NCBI GenBank assembly: GCA_033811195.1
Contig: JAPXOZ010000023.1
Span: forward strand, 1 to 22,847
Length of the DNA: 22,847 bases
From: Cacconaster sp033811195
GTDB lineage: Bacteria > Bacteroidota > Bacteroidia > Bacteroidales > UBA932
Reading direction: 5' to 3'
Under the pieces are notes generated by a model that worked only from the letters and a program-made list of their open reading frames with translations, did no database searches and was not told the DNA's origin. Within the stretch, counting starts at the first letter, position 1. Each line of letters begins with the position of its first letter. Both the position numbers and the translations under genes were made by a program. This document shows positions 1 through 8,430 of this stretch, piece after piece.

Positions 1-186
1 ACGGCCGTAATAACTGGAAGATGTCATCTTGTTCATTAGACCGTTGATCATTACCTGAGCGTCAGCAGCACTGGTTATGCTGGTGGAGGAGTCTGCCTGG
101 TTGGTGGGGGTCACATCCAAAAAGCCCTCGCAGGAAGAAATCGCCAGGATGCAGATCAATGAAAGTATGATATTAATCTTTTTCAT
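1..186 (-). CDS. SusD/RagB-like outer-membrane lipoprotein, N-terminal part only (runs off the left edge)
   Basis: Reading the minus strand from an ATG at 186 gives 62 codons open to the window edge. The protein starts MKKINIILSL and has a lipoprotein signal with the lipobox ISSC (Cys19), followed by EGFLDVTPT, the usual mature start of SusD/RagB proteins; the complete SusD at 6887 has the same CEGFLD start. It lies 21 bp downstream of the SusC gene ending at 208 on the same strand, the standard SusC-SusD order. SusD proteins are surface lipoproteins that cap the SusC channel and bind the glycan or peptide ligand. The substrate cannot be inferred. The C-terminal part is outside the window. 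Confidence 0.85.
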   Translation of the reverse strand, partial: MKKINIILSLICILAISSCEGFLDVTPTNQADSSTSITSAADAQVMINGLMNKMTSSSYYGR

Positions 187-207
187 ATTCTTAAACAATT
201 ATTTTCA

Positions 208-3200
208 TTAGAAACTGATTTCCAAACCGAATGTGTAGGTCTTTCCGATAGGTGTCTCCCAACCTCTGGTACCGTAATGGTTGACCTCGGGGTCAGCAAT
301 CTTGTACTTGGAGAAGGTAAGAAGGTTGCCACCGTTGAAATAAACGCGTGCACTGCTCAAGCCAACCTTGCTGATCCACTTGTTAGGGAGTCTGTAGCCC
401 AGAGTTATGGTCTTGAGTCTGAGGAATGTAGCATCATGCAGGTGACGGGTACTCTTTACCATTGAGTCTGTAGGGTCGGTACCCAGAATCTTAGGCTCCG
501 TACCATCAGTGTTGTAGTCAGTCCACATGTTTTCGAAATAGAGCTGGCCACGGATACGGTTCCAATAGTAACCGTCATCAGCCATATCTTTCCAAGCACC
601 GTCATAAAGATGTCCGCCCAATTTGTAGATAAAATTCAAGCCAAAGGTCAGACCCTTCCATTCCAGGTCGGTATTGATACCGCCATAGGCGAAAGGAATA
701 GCATCACCTATTACTATCTCGTCTGCATCGGAATAGTCATATACTACATTACGACCATTAAGCTTCGTATCGGCATTATCATTATTTGAATACCAGATAT
801 TGAGACCAGTTGCTTTTTCAACACCTGCCCATTCGCGTCCCCAGAATGCGAGAGTGGACTCGCCTTCACGGTAGATGAATCTTGCACGGTTATCACTACC
901 GGTTGGATCATTCCAGATAATATCTTCACCATCATATAGCTCAACTACTTTTGATTTGAGGAATGTGGCATTAAGTCCTGCACTCCATCTGAAGTCTGAA
1001 TTCTTAATGATATCACCATTGAGTTCCACTTCCCAACCGTTGTTGTTAATGGAACCAACATTCTTTAGTGTTGAGTAGAAACCTGTTACACGAGAAATAG
1101 GGACATCCTGAAGCAGGTCTTTGGAGTCACGGTTGAAATACTCTACAGTACCATTCAATCTATTGTCAAACAGACCGAACTCCAATGCAAAGTTCATAGT
1201 GTAACTGGTCTCCCAAGAGAGGTTTGCGTCAGCAGCATTTGCAAGTGCTCCACCGGGCTTGGTCATATAGGGATAACCATAAGCAGCGAGAGAACGCCAG
1301 CCGTAGTTGCTTGAAGGAAGTGTACCGTTGACACCGTATGAAGCCCTGAGACGTAGGTTACTTATCACATCCTGATCCTGCATAAATGCCTCATTACTGA
1401 TGCGCCATGAAGCTGCAACTGACCAGAAGTTTCCCCAACGTGCAGAAGCACCGAGTCTTGAGGAACCGTCGCGACGGAATGAAGCAGAAGCATAGTATCT
1501 GTTATCGTAGTTGTATTCGGCACGCGAAAGGATGGACATCATTGAGTTACCCCAGCCATATGCGTTGGAATCCTTAGTACCTGCAGTATAAACAGTAGTA
1601 AGCGCGCTGGTGGATAGATCACTACCGGTAGAACGCATAAAGTCTGTCCAGTTGCGCTCTGCCTCAAAACCCAAAAGTGCACTAACACTATGCTTACCAA
1701 ACTCTTTTGCAAAGTTGAGAGTAGAGGATGACACAAGCTTGGTGTAGTTCGTCATCATCTCGGAGACCGTACCATTCACGGAAGAGCCGCTAAAGTGCTC
1801 CGCACTGTAGTAGATATGGTCTCTTACCCTGGTGTCATCATATGAGAATACTGTGCGGAAGTTGAGCCAATCAGTAAACTTAACTATGGCTGTCTCACTG
1901 ATGGCAAGTTTCAGAGTCTTTGTCGAGTTGTCCCAATAGTCGTTGTAGTAGAGGTTGTTCTGGGCAAGTGACTGGTAACGTGAAGTCCATGGTCCACCCG
2001 TCTTATAGTCGTCGGGCCAATAGACAGGCCACAAAAGGTTACGGGTCTGCATAAAGTAGTTGGACCCAAGGCTTCTCGAGTCGTTAAAACCACTCTGATC
2101 TGTATATGAAACACTAATATTGGTGGCCAATTCGAAGTGCTTACCAACCTTTTGATTAAGGTTTACACGGCCACTAAGACGATCAAACTCGTTTACATAA
2201 ATTCGTCCTTCATCCTTTGTGTAGGAGAATGAGGTGTAATATGTACTGTTTTCGGTACCACCGCTCACACTCACATCATAAGTCTGATATACTGCTGTGC
2301 GGAAATAGGCATCATCCCAGTCAAAATAGATGAGGTTACCCTGATCGTCAACACGCTTAAGCTGTCCGTCCAGGAGAGGCTCAATCTTAATGTGGCCGTA
2401 ACGCTCGGTATCCGGTTTGCTAAACGTATAACCGAACCTGTTCCATTTGTTATTAAGCTGACGGAGCGAATATGCACTCGCATCTGCCGGAGTTCTGCCA
2501 TCCTGTACGCGGTAGTCCCAGAAAATCTGGTAGAGCATATCTACGTTATCCTGAGGAGACGCAGTCTCATAGTTGTCGGTAGCCCAGCTGGGAGTTATAC
2601 CCACGGATGCTTTGAAACTTACTGTGGGACGTCCTATCTTACCCCTCTTAGTGTTAATGAGAATCACACCATTTGCAGCACGCGAACCATAAAGGGCCGA
2701 TGCAGCAGCGTCCTTAAGGACTGTGATGGACTCGATATCACTCTGGTTGAGTGTTGACATCACGTTATTAGAGGTGTAAAGGTAGTCACCCATCTGACCG
2801 GTACTACCCGAAACAACAGGTACGCCATCAATTACATAAAGAGGGGCGTTGGAGGCATTCATAGAACCTATACCTCGAATACGAACGGCAGAACCGGAAC
2901 CAGCCTGTCCCGAAGTAGTTGTAATCTGCATACCTGCAACCTTTCCGGTGAGGGCCTGCTCAAATGAAACCGTGGGCACATCCTTGATGGCCTCTTGTCT
3001 CACTACAGAAGCGGCTCCCGTATAGGTGCCTTTTTTGGCCGTACCATAGGCAACGACCATCACCTCTTCGAGGGCCTCGGCATCCGGACTAAGGACTACA
3101 TCGATCCTGGTCCTGCCTCCCACCGGGATTTCAGCATTCACAAAACCGATAGAAGAAACAACGAGAGTGGCATTTGAAGGAACATTGTCCAAAATATACT

Positions 3201-3369
3201 CTCCATTGTCCAGAGTGGCGACACCGTTCATAGTGCCTTTTACAATAACGCTTGCAAAAGGGATCGGCGCACCATCCTGAGAAGAAGTTACCTTACCGGT
3301 AATTCTTGTTTGTGCAAAAGCGACATTAACTGTCAATATCGCTAGTGCAATAAGTAAGATTTTCTTCAT
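208..3369 (-). CDS. SusC/RagA-family TonB-dependent outer-membrane transporter
   Basis: This 1053-residue protein is a TonB-dependent outer-membrane channel that imports oligosaccharides or peptides with its SusD partner. Residues 1-20 form a signal peptide (MKKILLIALA...VAFAQ). About 22-95 are a carboxypeptidase-regulatory-like beta-sandwich (ITGKVTSSQDG, then GEYILDNVP). A TonB-box-like stretch EEVMVVAYGT lies at 101-110. The plug domain carries SusC hallmarks LYVIDGVP (177-184) and LKDAAASALYGSRA (218-231), followed by NGVILINTKRG. The remainder is the beta-barrel, ending in a terminal Phe (GLEISF) as outer-membrane barrels do. There is no N-terminal STN signalling domain, so direct anti-sigma signalling is unlikely. 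It is co-directional with the SusD at 1-186 and divergent from a paralogous SusC at 3699. The substrate is unknown. Confidence 0.95.
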   Translation of the reverse strand: MKKILLIALAILTVNVAFAQTRITGKVTSSQDGAPIPFASVIVKGTMNGVATLDNGEYILDNVPSNATLVVSSIGFVNAEIPVGGRTRIDVVLSPDAEALEEVMVVAYGTAKKGTYTGAASVVRQEAIKDVPTVSFEQALTGKVAGMQITTTSGQAGSGSAVRIRGIGSMNASNAPLYVIDGVPVVSGSTGQMGDYLYTSNNVMSTLNQSDIESITVLKDAAASALYGSRAANGVILINTKRGKIGRPTVSFKASVGITPSWATDNYETASPQDNVDMLYQIFWDYRVQDGRTPADASAYSLRQLNNKWNRFGYTFSKPDTERYGHIKIEPLLDGQLKRVDDQGNLIYFDWDDAYFRTAVYQTYDVSVSGGTENSTYYTSFSYTKDEGRIYVNEFDRLSGRVNLNQKVGKHFELATNISVSYTDQSGFNDSRSLGSNYFMQTRNLLWPVYWPDDYKTGGPWTSRYQSLAQNNLYYNDYWDNSTKTLKLAISETAIVKFTDWLNFRTVFSYDDTRVRDHIYYSAEHFSGSSVNGTVSEMMTNYTKLVSSSTLNFAKEFGKHSVSALLGFEAERNWTDFMRSTGSDLSTSALTTVYTAGTKDSNAYGWGNSMMSILSRAEYNYDNRYYASASFRRDGSSRLGASARWGNFWSVAASWRISNEAFMQDQDVISNLRLRASYGVNGTLPSSNYGWRSLAAYGYPYMTKPGGALANAADANLSWETSYTMNFALEFGLFDNRLNGTVEYFNRDSKDLLQDVPISRVTGFYSTLKNVGSINNNGWEVELNGDIIKNSDFRWSAGLNATFLKSKVVELYDGEDIIWNDPTGSDNRARFIYREGESTLAFWGREWAGVEKATGLNIWYSNNDNADTKLNGRNVVYDYSDADEIVIGDAIPFAYGGINTDLEWKGLTFGLNFIYKLGGHLYDGAWKDMADDGYYWNRIRGQLYFENMWTDYNTDGTEPKILGTDPTDSMVKSTRHLHDATFLRLKTITLGYRLPNKWISKVGLSSARVYFNGGNLLTFSKYKIADPEVNHYGTRGWETPIGKTYTFGLEISF

Positions 3370-3454
3370 AGATAGTTTTTTTGTGTATTAATAATTAAAT
3401 AATTAGGGTTTATTATTTTTTCAAGTTCGTTGAGTTTTTCCTGTATTTAAGTCA

Positions 3455-3486
3455 TAAAGTTAAGGATTAATATTTAAAATGGCAAA
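3455..3486 (-). promoter_or_regulatory. Promoter for the left SusC/SusD pair
   Basis: On the minus strand TTTG (3486-3483) is followed after 20 bp by TAACTTTA (3462-3455). This is a full -33 box and a 7/8 match to the Bacteroidota -7 consensus TAnnTTTG. Transcription would start near 3448, leaving a leader of about 80 nt. Confidence 0.5.
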
Positions 3487-3501
3487 ATATTTTTATTTCC
3501 A

Positions 3502-3550
3502 TGCCTCTGAAAGTCGTGAATTCCAGCCTCCGAATGTGACTTTTATGGCA
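3502..3550. promoter_or_regulatory. Interrupted inverted repeat, candidate operator shared by the divergent SusC genes
   Basis: The left arm reads TGCC-N4-AAAGTC (3502-3515) and the right arm GACTTT-N3-GGCA (3538-3550), so both blocks of each arm are complementary, around a 22-base centre. It lies upstream of both predicted promoters and could bind one dimeric regulator acting in both directions. The inner spacers differ by one base and the arms are short, so chance is possible. Confidence 0.3.
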
Positions 3551-3575
3551 GTTTGAAAAATTGTATAAAATGGGC

Positions 3576-3606
3576 TTTTCTTTTCAGATTTTTTTAGTCA
3601 TCTTTG
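3576..3606 (+). promoter_or_regulatory. Candidate promoter for the right SusC/SusD pair
   Basis: TTTT (3576-3579), 19 bp, then CATCTTTG (3599-3606) is a near match to TTTG-N19-TAnnTTTG, with one mismatch in each box. The leader would be about 85 nt. Imperfect boxes would suit a gene that needs an activator. Confidence 0.35.
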
Positions 3607-3698
3607 TATAGTGGAAAAACTATCGTACAAACTCCCACGAAGCATAAAAGTATAACCTTACTTAAATATCTATTTACCAACCACAAAACTAAAAATCT

Positions 3699-6600
3699 AT
3701 GAAGAGATTGATGTTAATTGCGCTAACCGCACTGATTTGCAATGCGGTTTTCGCGCAGATTAGGGTTACGGGAAAAGTAACCTCATCTCAAGATGGCTCA
3801 CCCGTTCCGTTCGTGAGTGTTGTCGTGAAGGGCACAATGCATGGTATCGCTACTCTTGACGACGGAACATACGTGCTTGACGGGGTTCCGGCTAATGCGA
3901 CTCTTGTCTTTTCATCCATCGGCTTTAATGACCTGGAAATCCCCGTCAACGGACGCAACGTGGTCAATGCGATTCTTACACCGGACGCAGAGGCTCTGGA
4001 GGAAGTCATGGTCGTAGCATACGGTACTGTTAAGAAAGGATCCTATTCCGGTTCCGCTACGGTTGTCGAACAGAAGACAATAAAGGATGCTCCTATCGTA
4101 AGTTTCGAGCAAGTCCTTGCCGGTAAGGCTCCCGGAGTTCAGGCCGTATCGATGTCAGGCCAGCCCGGTGCCGATTCACAGATTCGTATCCGCGGCTATG
4201 GTTCATTTAACGCCGGTAACGCACCTTTATACGTTATCGACGGAGTTCCGGCTACAAGCGGTAATTGGTCTTCCGGCAACGCATCTGCAAGCGTTATGAA
4301 CTTCTTAAACCCAAGCGACATTGAGTCTTTCACCATTCTTAAGGATGCGGCTGCGGCTTCACTTTACGGATCACGTGCGTCCAATGGTGTAATCCTCATC
4401 ACTACAAAGAGGGGTAAATCAGGCAAGCTCACCTCGACATTCAAAGCAAGTGCCGGTTTCTCTTATTTTGCTTACAACCACCTGCCCCTCGCAACCGACG
4501 AGCAAACCGAAACACTGCATAGGGAAGCATGGACCAATTATGGAAATGCAAACCCTGCCAGATGGGCAAGTTATGGTTCACTTGATGCATATGTGAATGC
4601 AAAGGTTGCAGAGAATTACCCTGCAAAAGATGAGAGTAAGTATATATATAAGAATTGGGAGGATGTTATCTTCCGTACCGGTATCATTCAGAACTACGAG
4701 TATAGCATCTCCGGCGGTTCAGACAAATCCAGGATTTATGCTTCAGTGGGATATACCGACCAGCAGGGTGTTGTTGTGGTTTCTTACCTCAAGCGTCTTT
4801 CAACTACCATTAATGCTGAAAGCCAAATAAGCAAATGGCTTAAGATCGGTGGTAACCTCCAGTATTCATGGCAGTATCAGCAGGGTCACCAGGAAGGTTA
4901 TGTTACTAAAGCCAACCCCATTTTTATGTGGAAGATTCCTCTCAGCGAAAGATGGCCTTATGCATACAAAGAGGACGGCTCACTCTATCTTGAGTGCTGG
5001 AACCCTTCAATGACCACAGTTAACCCCTTGGGATCCTGGGGCAAAGAGTACAACGACTACAACCAGAACCGTCTTCTCCTCAAGGCATACGCTGAAGTAA
5101 AGTTTACCGATTGGTTAAGAGCCAAAACCATTATCAGCAACGACTGGATCAACCAAAGAGACCGCTTCGCATGGTACTATGGCCACCCCAACTTCTATGC
5201 CTATTCCAAGGTCGGAGGCTTTATTTCTGACCGTAACCGTAATATCAGCCGCCTTGTAAGCTCCACTACCGTCAATTTTGACAAAACCTGGGGCAAGCAC
5301 CACGTAGGGGCAATGGTAGGATGGGAAGCAGAACAGGAGACCTACTTCTACCTCGGCCTTGCAAAGATTGATTTTTCGCACCTCGGTGCTACCGAGTCCA
5401 TTCTTGCCACCGGGTTTGACAACGGCCGTTCTTATTCGCAGGCAGATGCTCTGCTTTCAGCTTTGAGTAGTGTTAACTATGATTATGACGGCAAATACTA
5501 CCTTACAGGCACATATCGCCGCGACGGTTCTTCAAGGCTTTCCAAGGAGACCCGCTGGGGTAACTTTTGGTCAATATCGGGGTCATGGAGATTCTCCAAC
5601 GAAGAGTGGCTCAGGGCAGACTGGTTGAATGACGCTAAACTGCGTGCATCTTATGGAACATCAGGTACGCTTCCTTCAAACTACTATGGCTATATGGCTG
5701 TATATGCATATACATCTTACGGCGACTTTGGTGCAAGCTACCCTGCAAATCTGGCTAACTCCGACCTCTCATGGGAAAAGAATACCAACTGGAATATCGG
5801 TCTCGATGCAACCATATTTGACAGATATACCTTTACCGCAGAGTATTATAGTAAACTTACTACCGACCTCCTTCTTGATGCTTCAGTGCCAACAACTACC
5901 GGTTTTTCAAGCACTCTGACCAACATCGGTTCCATGATAAACAAAGGATGGGAGCTCTCCTTGAATGTTGACATTCTCAAAACTCAGGATTGGGACGTAT
6001 CAGTAGGTGCCAACTGGTCATATCTACATAATGAGATACTCTCACTCTCTAAAGAGGGAGAGACTATCGTTACTACCCCTCACATTTGGAAAGAGGGTTA
6101 TAACTTCTACCAGTTCTACACCAGAAACTATCTCGGAGTATGTCCGGAGGACAATTATATGGGCAACTCACGCCTGAAAGCCGGTTACCCGATGTATGCG
6201 GAGGGTACTTTCTATGAGAAAGGTGCAACTGTTGATCAAACAGTAGTTCTCAAGGACGGAACCAAGATCGAGAAAGGTGGTACAATGCCTTACGACAGCT
6301 ACAACTATTACCCCACCAACCGAAATAACGCAAGCTCTATGATTCTTGACGGCATGACTGCTATTCCAAAAGGATTCGGCGGCTTCAATGCAAACGTAAG
6401 ATGGAAAGATCTCTCGCTCTCAATGTCATGGGCTTACAGATATGGGGCATATGTTTGGAATGAGGCAGTCGAGCAGATTAGTAACGACGGTTACTACACA
6501 TTCCACAGGAACATAGCTGCCAGTCAGGTTGACACTTGGTCACCTTCCAATCCTAACGGAACACAACCTCTCCGTATCGTTGGAAACAACCAGGGTGGCT

Positions 6601-6851
6601 ACTACTACTCAAGCAGATATATCAGTAAAGGGGACTTCCTCAGGCTTAAAGACCTGACCCTCTCTTACAACATTCCCCGTGCACTCCTCAACAAGATCCA
6701 TTTGGTAAATGCGCGCGTATATGTATCAGGAACCAATCTGATTACATTCGCCAATACAGATATAGATCCTGAGGTTACCGTGAATGGTCGTTACCGCTAT
6801 GGCATGCCTGCTCTGAGGTCTGTTTCATTTGGTCTCGAAGTAAGCTTCTGA
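3699..6851 (+). CDS. SusC/RagA-family TonB-dependent outer-membrane transporter (paralogue of the left SusC)
   Basis: This 1050-residue outer-membrane transporter has the same architecture as the divergent SusC. It has a signal peptide at 1-20 (MKRLMLIALT...AVFAQ), a carboxypeptidase-regulatory-like domain (about 22-95), EEVMVVAYGT at 101-110, plug hallmarks LYVIDGVP (177-184) and LKDAAAASLYGSRA (214-227), then the barrel, ending GLEVSF. There is no STN domain. The first roughly 240 residues align with the left SusC almost without gaps and with many identities (VTGKVTSSQDG, PDAEALEEVMVVAYGT). The barrels diverge far more, as expected if the two import different ligands. A SusD gene follows directly, so the two are cotranscribed. 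The ATG at 3699 gives a correct signal peptide. No substrate can be named. Confidence 0.95.
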   Translation: MKRLMLIALTALICNAVFAQIRVTGKVTSSQDGSPVPFVSVVVKGTMHGIATLDDGTYVLDGVPANATLVFSSIGFNDLEIPVNGRNVVNAILTPDAEALEEVMVVAYGTVKKGSYSGSATVVEQKTIKDAPIVSFEQVLAGKAPGVQAVSMSGQPGADSQIRIRGYGSFNAGNAPLYVIDGVPATSGNWSSGNASASVMNFLNPSDIESFTILKDAAAASLYGSRASNGVILITTKRGKSGKLTSTFKASAGFSYFAYNHLPLATDEQTETLHREAWTNYGNANPARWASYGSLDAYVNAKVAENYPAKDESKYIYKNWEDVIFRTGIIQNYEYSISGGSDKSRIYASVGYTDQQGVVVVSYLKRLSTTINAESQISKWLKIGGNLQYSWQYQQGHQEGYVTKANPIFMWKIPLSERWPYAYKEDGSLYLECWNPSMTTVNPLGSWGKEYNDYNQNRLLLKAYAEVKFTDWLRAKTIISNDWINQRDRFAWYYGHPNFYAYSKVGGFISDRNRNISRLVSSTTVNFDKTWGKHHVGAMVGWEAEQETYFYLGLAKIDFSHLGATESILATGFDNGRSYSQADALLSALSSVNYDYDGKYYLTGTYRRDGSSRLSKETRWGNFWSISGSWRFSNEEWLRADWLNDAKLRASYGTSGTLPSNYYGYMAVYAYTSYGDFGASYPANLANSDLSWEKNTNWNIGLDATIFDRYTFTAEYYSKLTTDLLLDASVPTTTGFSSTLTNIGSMINKGWELSLNVDILKTQDWDVSVGANWSYLHNEILSLSKEGETIVTTPHIWKEGYNFYQFYTRNYLGVCPEDNYMGNSRLKAGYPMYAEGTFYEKGATVDQTVVLKDGTKIEKGGTMPYDSYNYYPTNRNNASSMILDGMTAIPKGFGGFNANVRWKDLSLSMSWAYRYGAYVWNEAVEQISNDGYYTFHRNIAASQVDTWSPSNPNGTQPLRIVGNNQGGYYYSSRYISKGDFLRLKDLTLSYNIPRALLNKIHLVNARVYVSGTNLITFANTDIDPEVTVNGRYRYGMPALRSVSFGLEVSF

Positions 6852-6886
6852 TTATGAAAATCAACCCAAAATTAATATATGTACAA

Positions 6887-8362
6887 ATGAAAAAATTTAT
6901 TTTTAGCATAGTAATTGCGGCCGGTATGGTATTCGGACTCTCTTCTTGCGAAGGCTTCCTCGATAGAATGCCTACCGACTCCGTCGTATCTGAGACTGCT
7001 ATGGCAACGCTCTATGACGCAGGGGTTGTTGTTAACGGTCTTTATACACCATTGAAATACTACACCATGTATGGCTCCTGGTGGGCATACATGGGTGACA
7101 TGAGGGCTGACAACCTCTATCCCAGACAGGTTAGCGGCACAGGCAACATATTCTACTGCCTCGATTATGATTCAGAAGCCAACACCTATTTCAGTTTCTG
7201 GAACAACTACTACAATGTGATTATGAGAGCCAACTCCATCATTGAGAATATCGAAACTCTCCCTGCTTCAGGTGCAGCCCAGGTGGCACAGAGAAATGAT
7301 TATCTCGGCCAGGCTCATGCGATAAGGGCTCTCTGTTACTTTGACCTTGCCAGACTCTACGGATATCCCTACCTTAAGGACAATGGTGCATCTCTGGGGG
7401 CAGTTATCCTTGAAACGGTTGCATCCCCATCAGAGGCGAGGGTTCCCAGAAAAACAGTTGCCGAGACTTACGCTCTTGTACAGAAGGATCTTGAAACTGC
7501 AGTCGGTCTTCTTTCTAAACAGAAAAACACAGGTCACTTCAATTACTGGGCAGCAAGACTCCTTCAGGCAAGGGTACACCTCTACAAAGGTGAATATGCC
7601 AATGCATATACCTGCGCTACAGAAGTTATCAATAGTTCTCCTTACAAGCTTGCCACCTACGAAGAGTATCTCGATTACTGGGGCAGGGAGGGCCATGATG
7701 AGAGCGTACTTGAACTTCTCGTGACTGTAGATAGTGATATCGACCCTGACGGTGGGTTCTACACAATCTATCACAACATGTGGTTTGATGACAAAAATGC
7801 CGGTGGATCGGTAATCCCTACCCTCAAATGGAGAAATCTCTTCAAGGATACTCCCAATGACGTGCGTGGCCAAATGATTGCTTTCGACGACCCTGTAACG
7901 GGAGCACGTCAGAGCGGTGATTACTGGCTCAGGAAATTTATCGGCAACAAGGACAGAGTTTACACATTCCGTCGCAACAACCCCCGTGTGATGCGTATCT
8001 CTGAGGCTTATCTAATCGCAGCTGAAGCCGCTTTGGAGACAAATAAGGCGACAGATGCGAACACCTACCTCAACAAGATAAGAAAGAGAGCTGACCCTAC
8101 AGCCTCCAACGTTACCGCAACACTTGAGCTGATCCAGCTAGAACGTCAGAAAGAGTTCATTGGAGAAGGCCACCGTTTCTTTGATGTTATGCGTCGTGGT
8201 GGTACAATTACCAGAGATCCCAACGATCCCCACGAGTATGCAATAGGCAGTGGTTACAAGCAATCCTTCAGTTGGGACTACGAGAAAGTAGTTCTCCCCA
8301 TATCACACACCGAAAGATTACTCTACCCTGAGCTCCAGCAGAACCCCGGCTACAAAGATTAA
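6887..8362 (+). CDS. SusD/RagB-family outer-membrane lipoprotein
   Basis: This 491-residue surface lipoprotein pairs with the SusC upstream to bind and deliver its ligand. From the ATG at 6887 the protein begins MKKFIFSIVI and has a lipoprotein signal ending LSSC (Cys21), then EGFLDRMPTDSVV, typical of SusD. The C-terminal half has the family hallmarks RISEAYLIAAEAAL (a TPR-like helix), then LERQKEFIGEGHRFFDVMRRG and a closing ELQQNPGYKD. An in-frame ATG at 6854, 2 bp after the SusC stop, would add 11 polar residues in front of the signal. I prefer 6887 because it gives a canonical lipoprotein signal. The gene ends 18 bp before a strong hairpin. Function is certain at family level and the ligand is unknown. 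Confidence 0.92.
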   Translation: MKKFIFSIVIAAGMVFGLSSCEGFLDRMPTDSVVSETAMATLYDAGVVVNGLYTPLKYYTMYGSWWAYMGDMRADNLYPRQVSGTGNIFYCLDYDSEANTYFSFWNNYYNVIMRANSIIENIETLPASGAAQVAQRNDYLGQAHAIRALCYFDLARLYGYPYLKDNGASLGAVILETVASPSEARVPRKTVAETYALVQKDLETAVGLLSKQKNTGHFNYWAARLLQARVHLYKGEYANAYTCATEVINSSPYKLATYEEYLDYWGREGHDESVLELLVTVDSDIDPDGGFYTIYHNMWFDDKNAGGSVIPTLKWRNLFKDTPNDVRGQMIAFDDPVTGARQSGDYWLRKFIGNKDRVYTFRRNNPRVMRISEAYLIAAEAALETNKATDANTYLNKIRKRADPTASNVTATLELIQLERQKEFIGEGHRFFDVMRRGGTITRDPNDPHEYAIGSGYKQSFSWDYEKVVLPISHTERLLYPELQQNPGYKD

Positions 8363-8380
8363 TTTTTGTTGCTCTATACT

Positions 8381-8412
8381 AACAAGGGGTGGCCTATTGG
8401 TCACCCCTTGTT
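8381..8412. terminator. Hairpin terminator between convergent SusD and OstA-like genes
   Basis: A 14-bp stem (8381-8394 with 8399-8412, AACAAGGGGTGGCC pairing with GGTCACCCCTTGTT, one G-U pair) closes a TATT loop. It begins 18 bp after the SusD stop and lies 18 bp beyond the stop of the minus-strand OstA-like gene. It lacks a strong T-tract on either side but is well placed to end both transcripts. Confidence 0.7.
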
Positions 8413-8430
8413 GTTATAAAATTATCCATC

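Larger units (their letters stand above)
3370..3698. other. Intergenic region between two divergent SusC genes
   Basis: This 329-bp AT-rich stretch has no credible gene. It holds a good promoter for the left SusC (3455-3486, minus), a weaker promoter candidate for the right SusC (3576-3606, plus) and, between them, an interrupted inverted repeat (3502-3550). Both start codons lie about 80-90 bases from their predicted transcription starts, so both mRNAs would have moderate AU-rich leaders. I saw no convincing riboswitch or small RNA. Confidence 0.6.

Noticed and set aside
3604..3698. Possible riboswitch or attenuator in the right SusC leader
   Set aside because: Only a 4-bp stem (GTGG with CCAC, 18-base loop) is visible, which is too weak to support.
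208..6851. Phase-variable inversion between the divergent SusC genes
   Set aside because: The 5' coding regions are similar but not identical, I see no long perfect inverted repeats, and no invertase gene is in the window.
6854..6886. Upstream ATG for the second SusD at 6854
   Set aside because: It would place 11 extra residues before a canonical lipoprotein signal; 6887 is preferred, although 6854 cannot be excluded.
7430..7873. A 147-codon minus-strand frame inside the second SusD
   Set aside because: It is antisense to a clear SusD gene and shows no promoter or recognisable domain.
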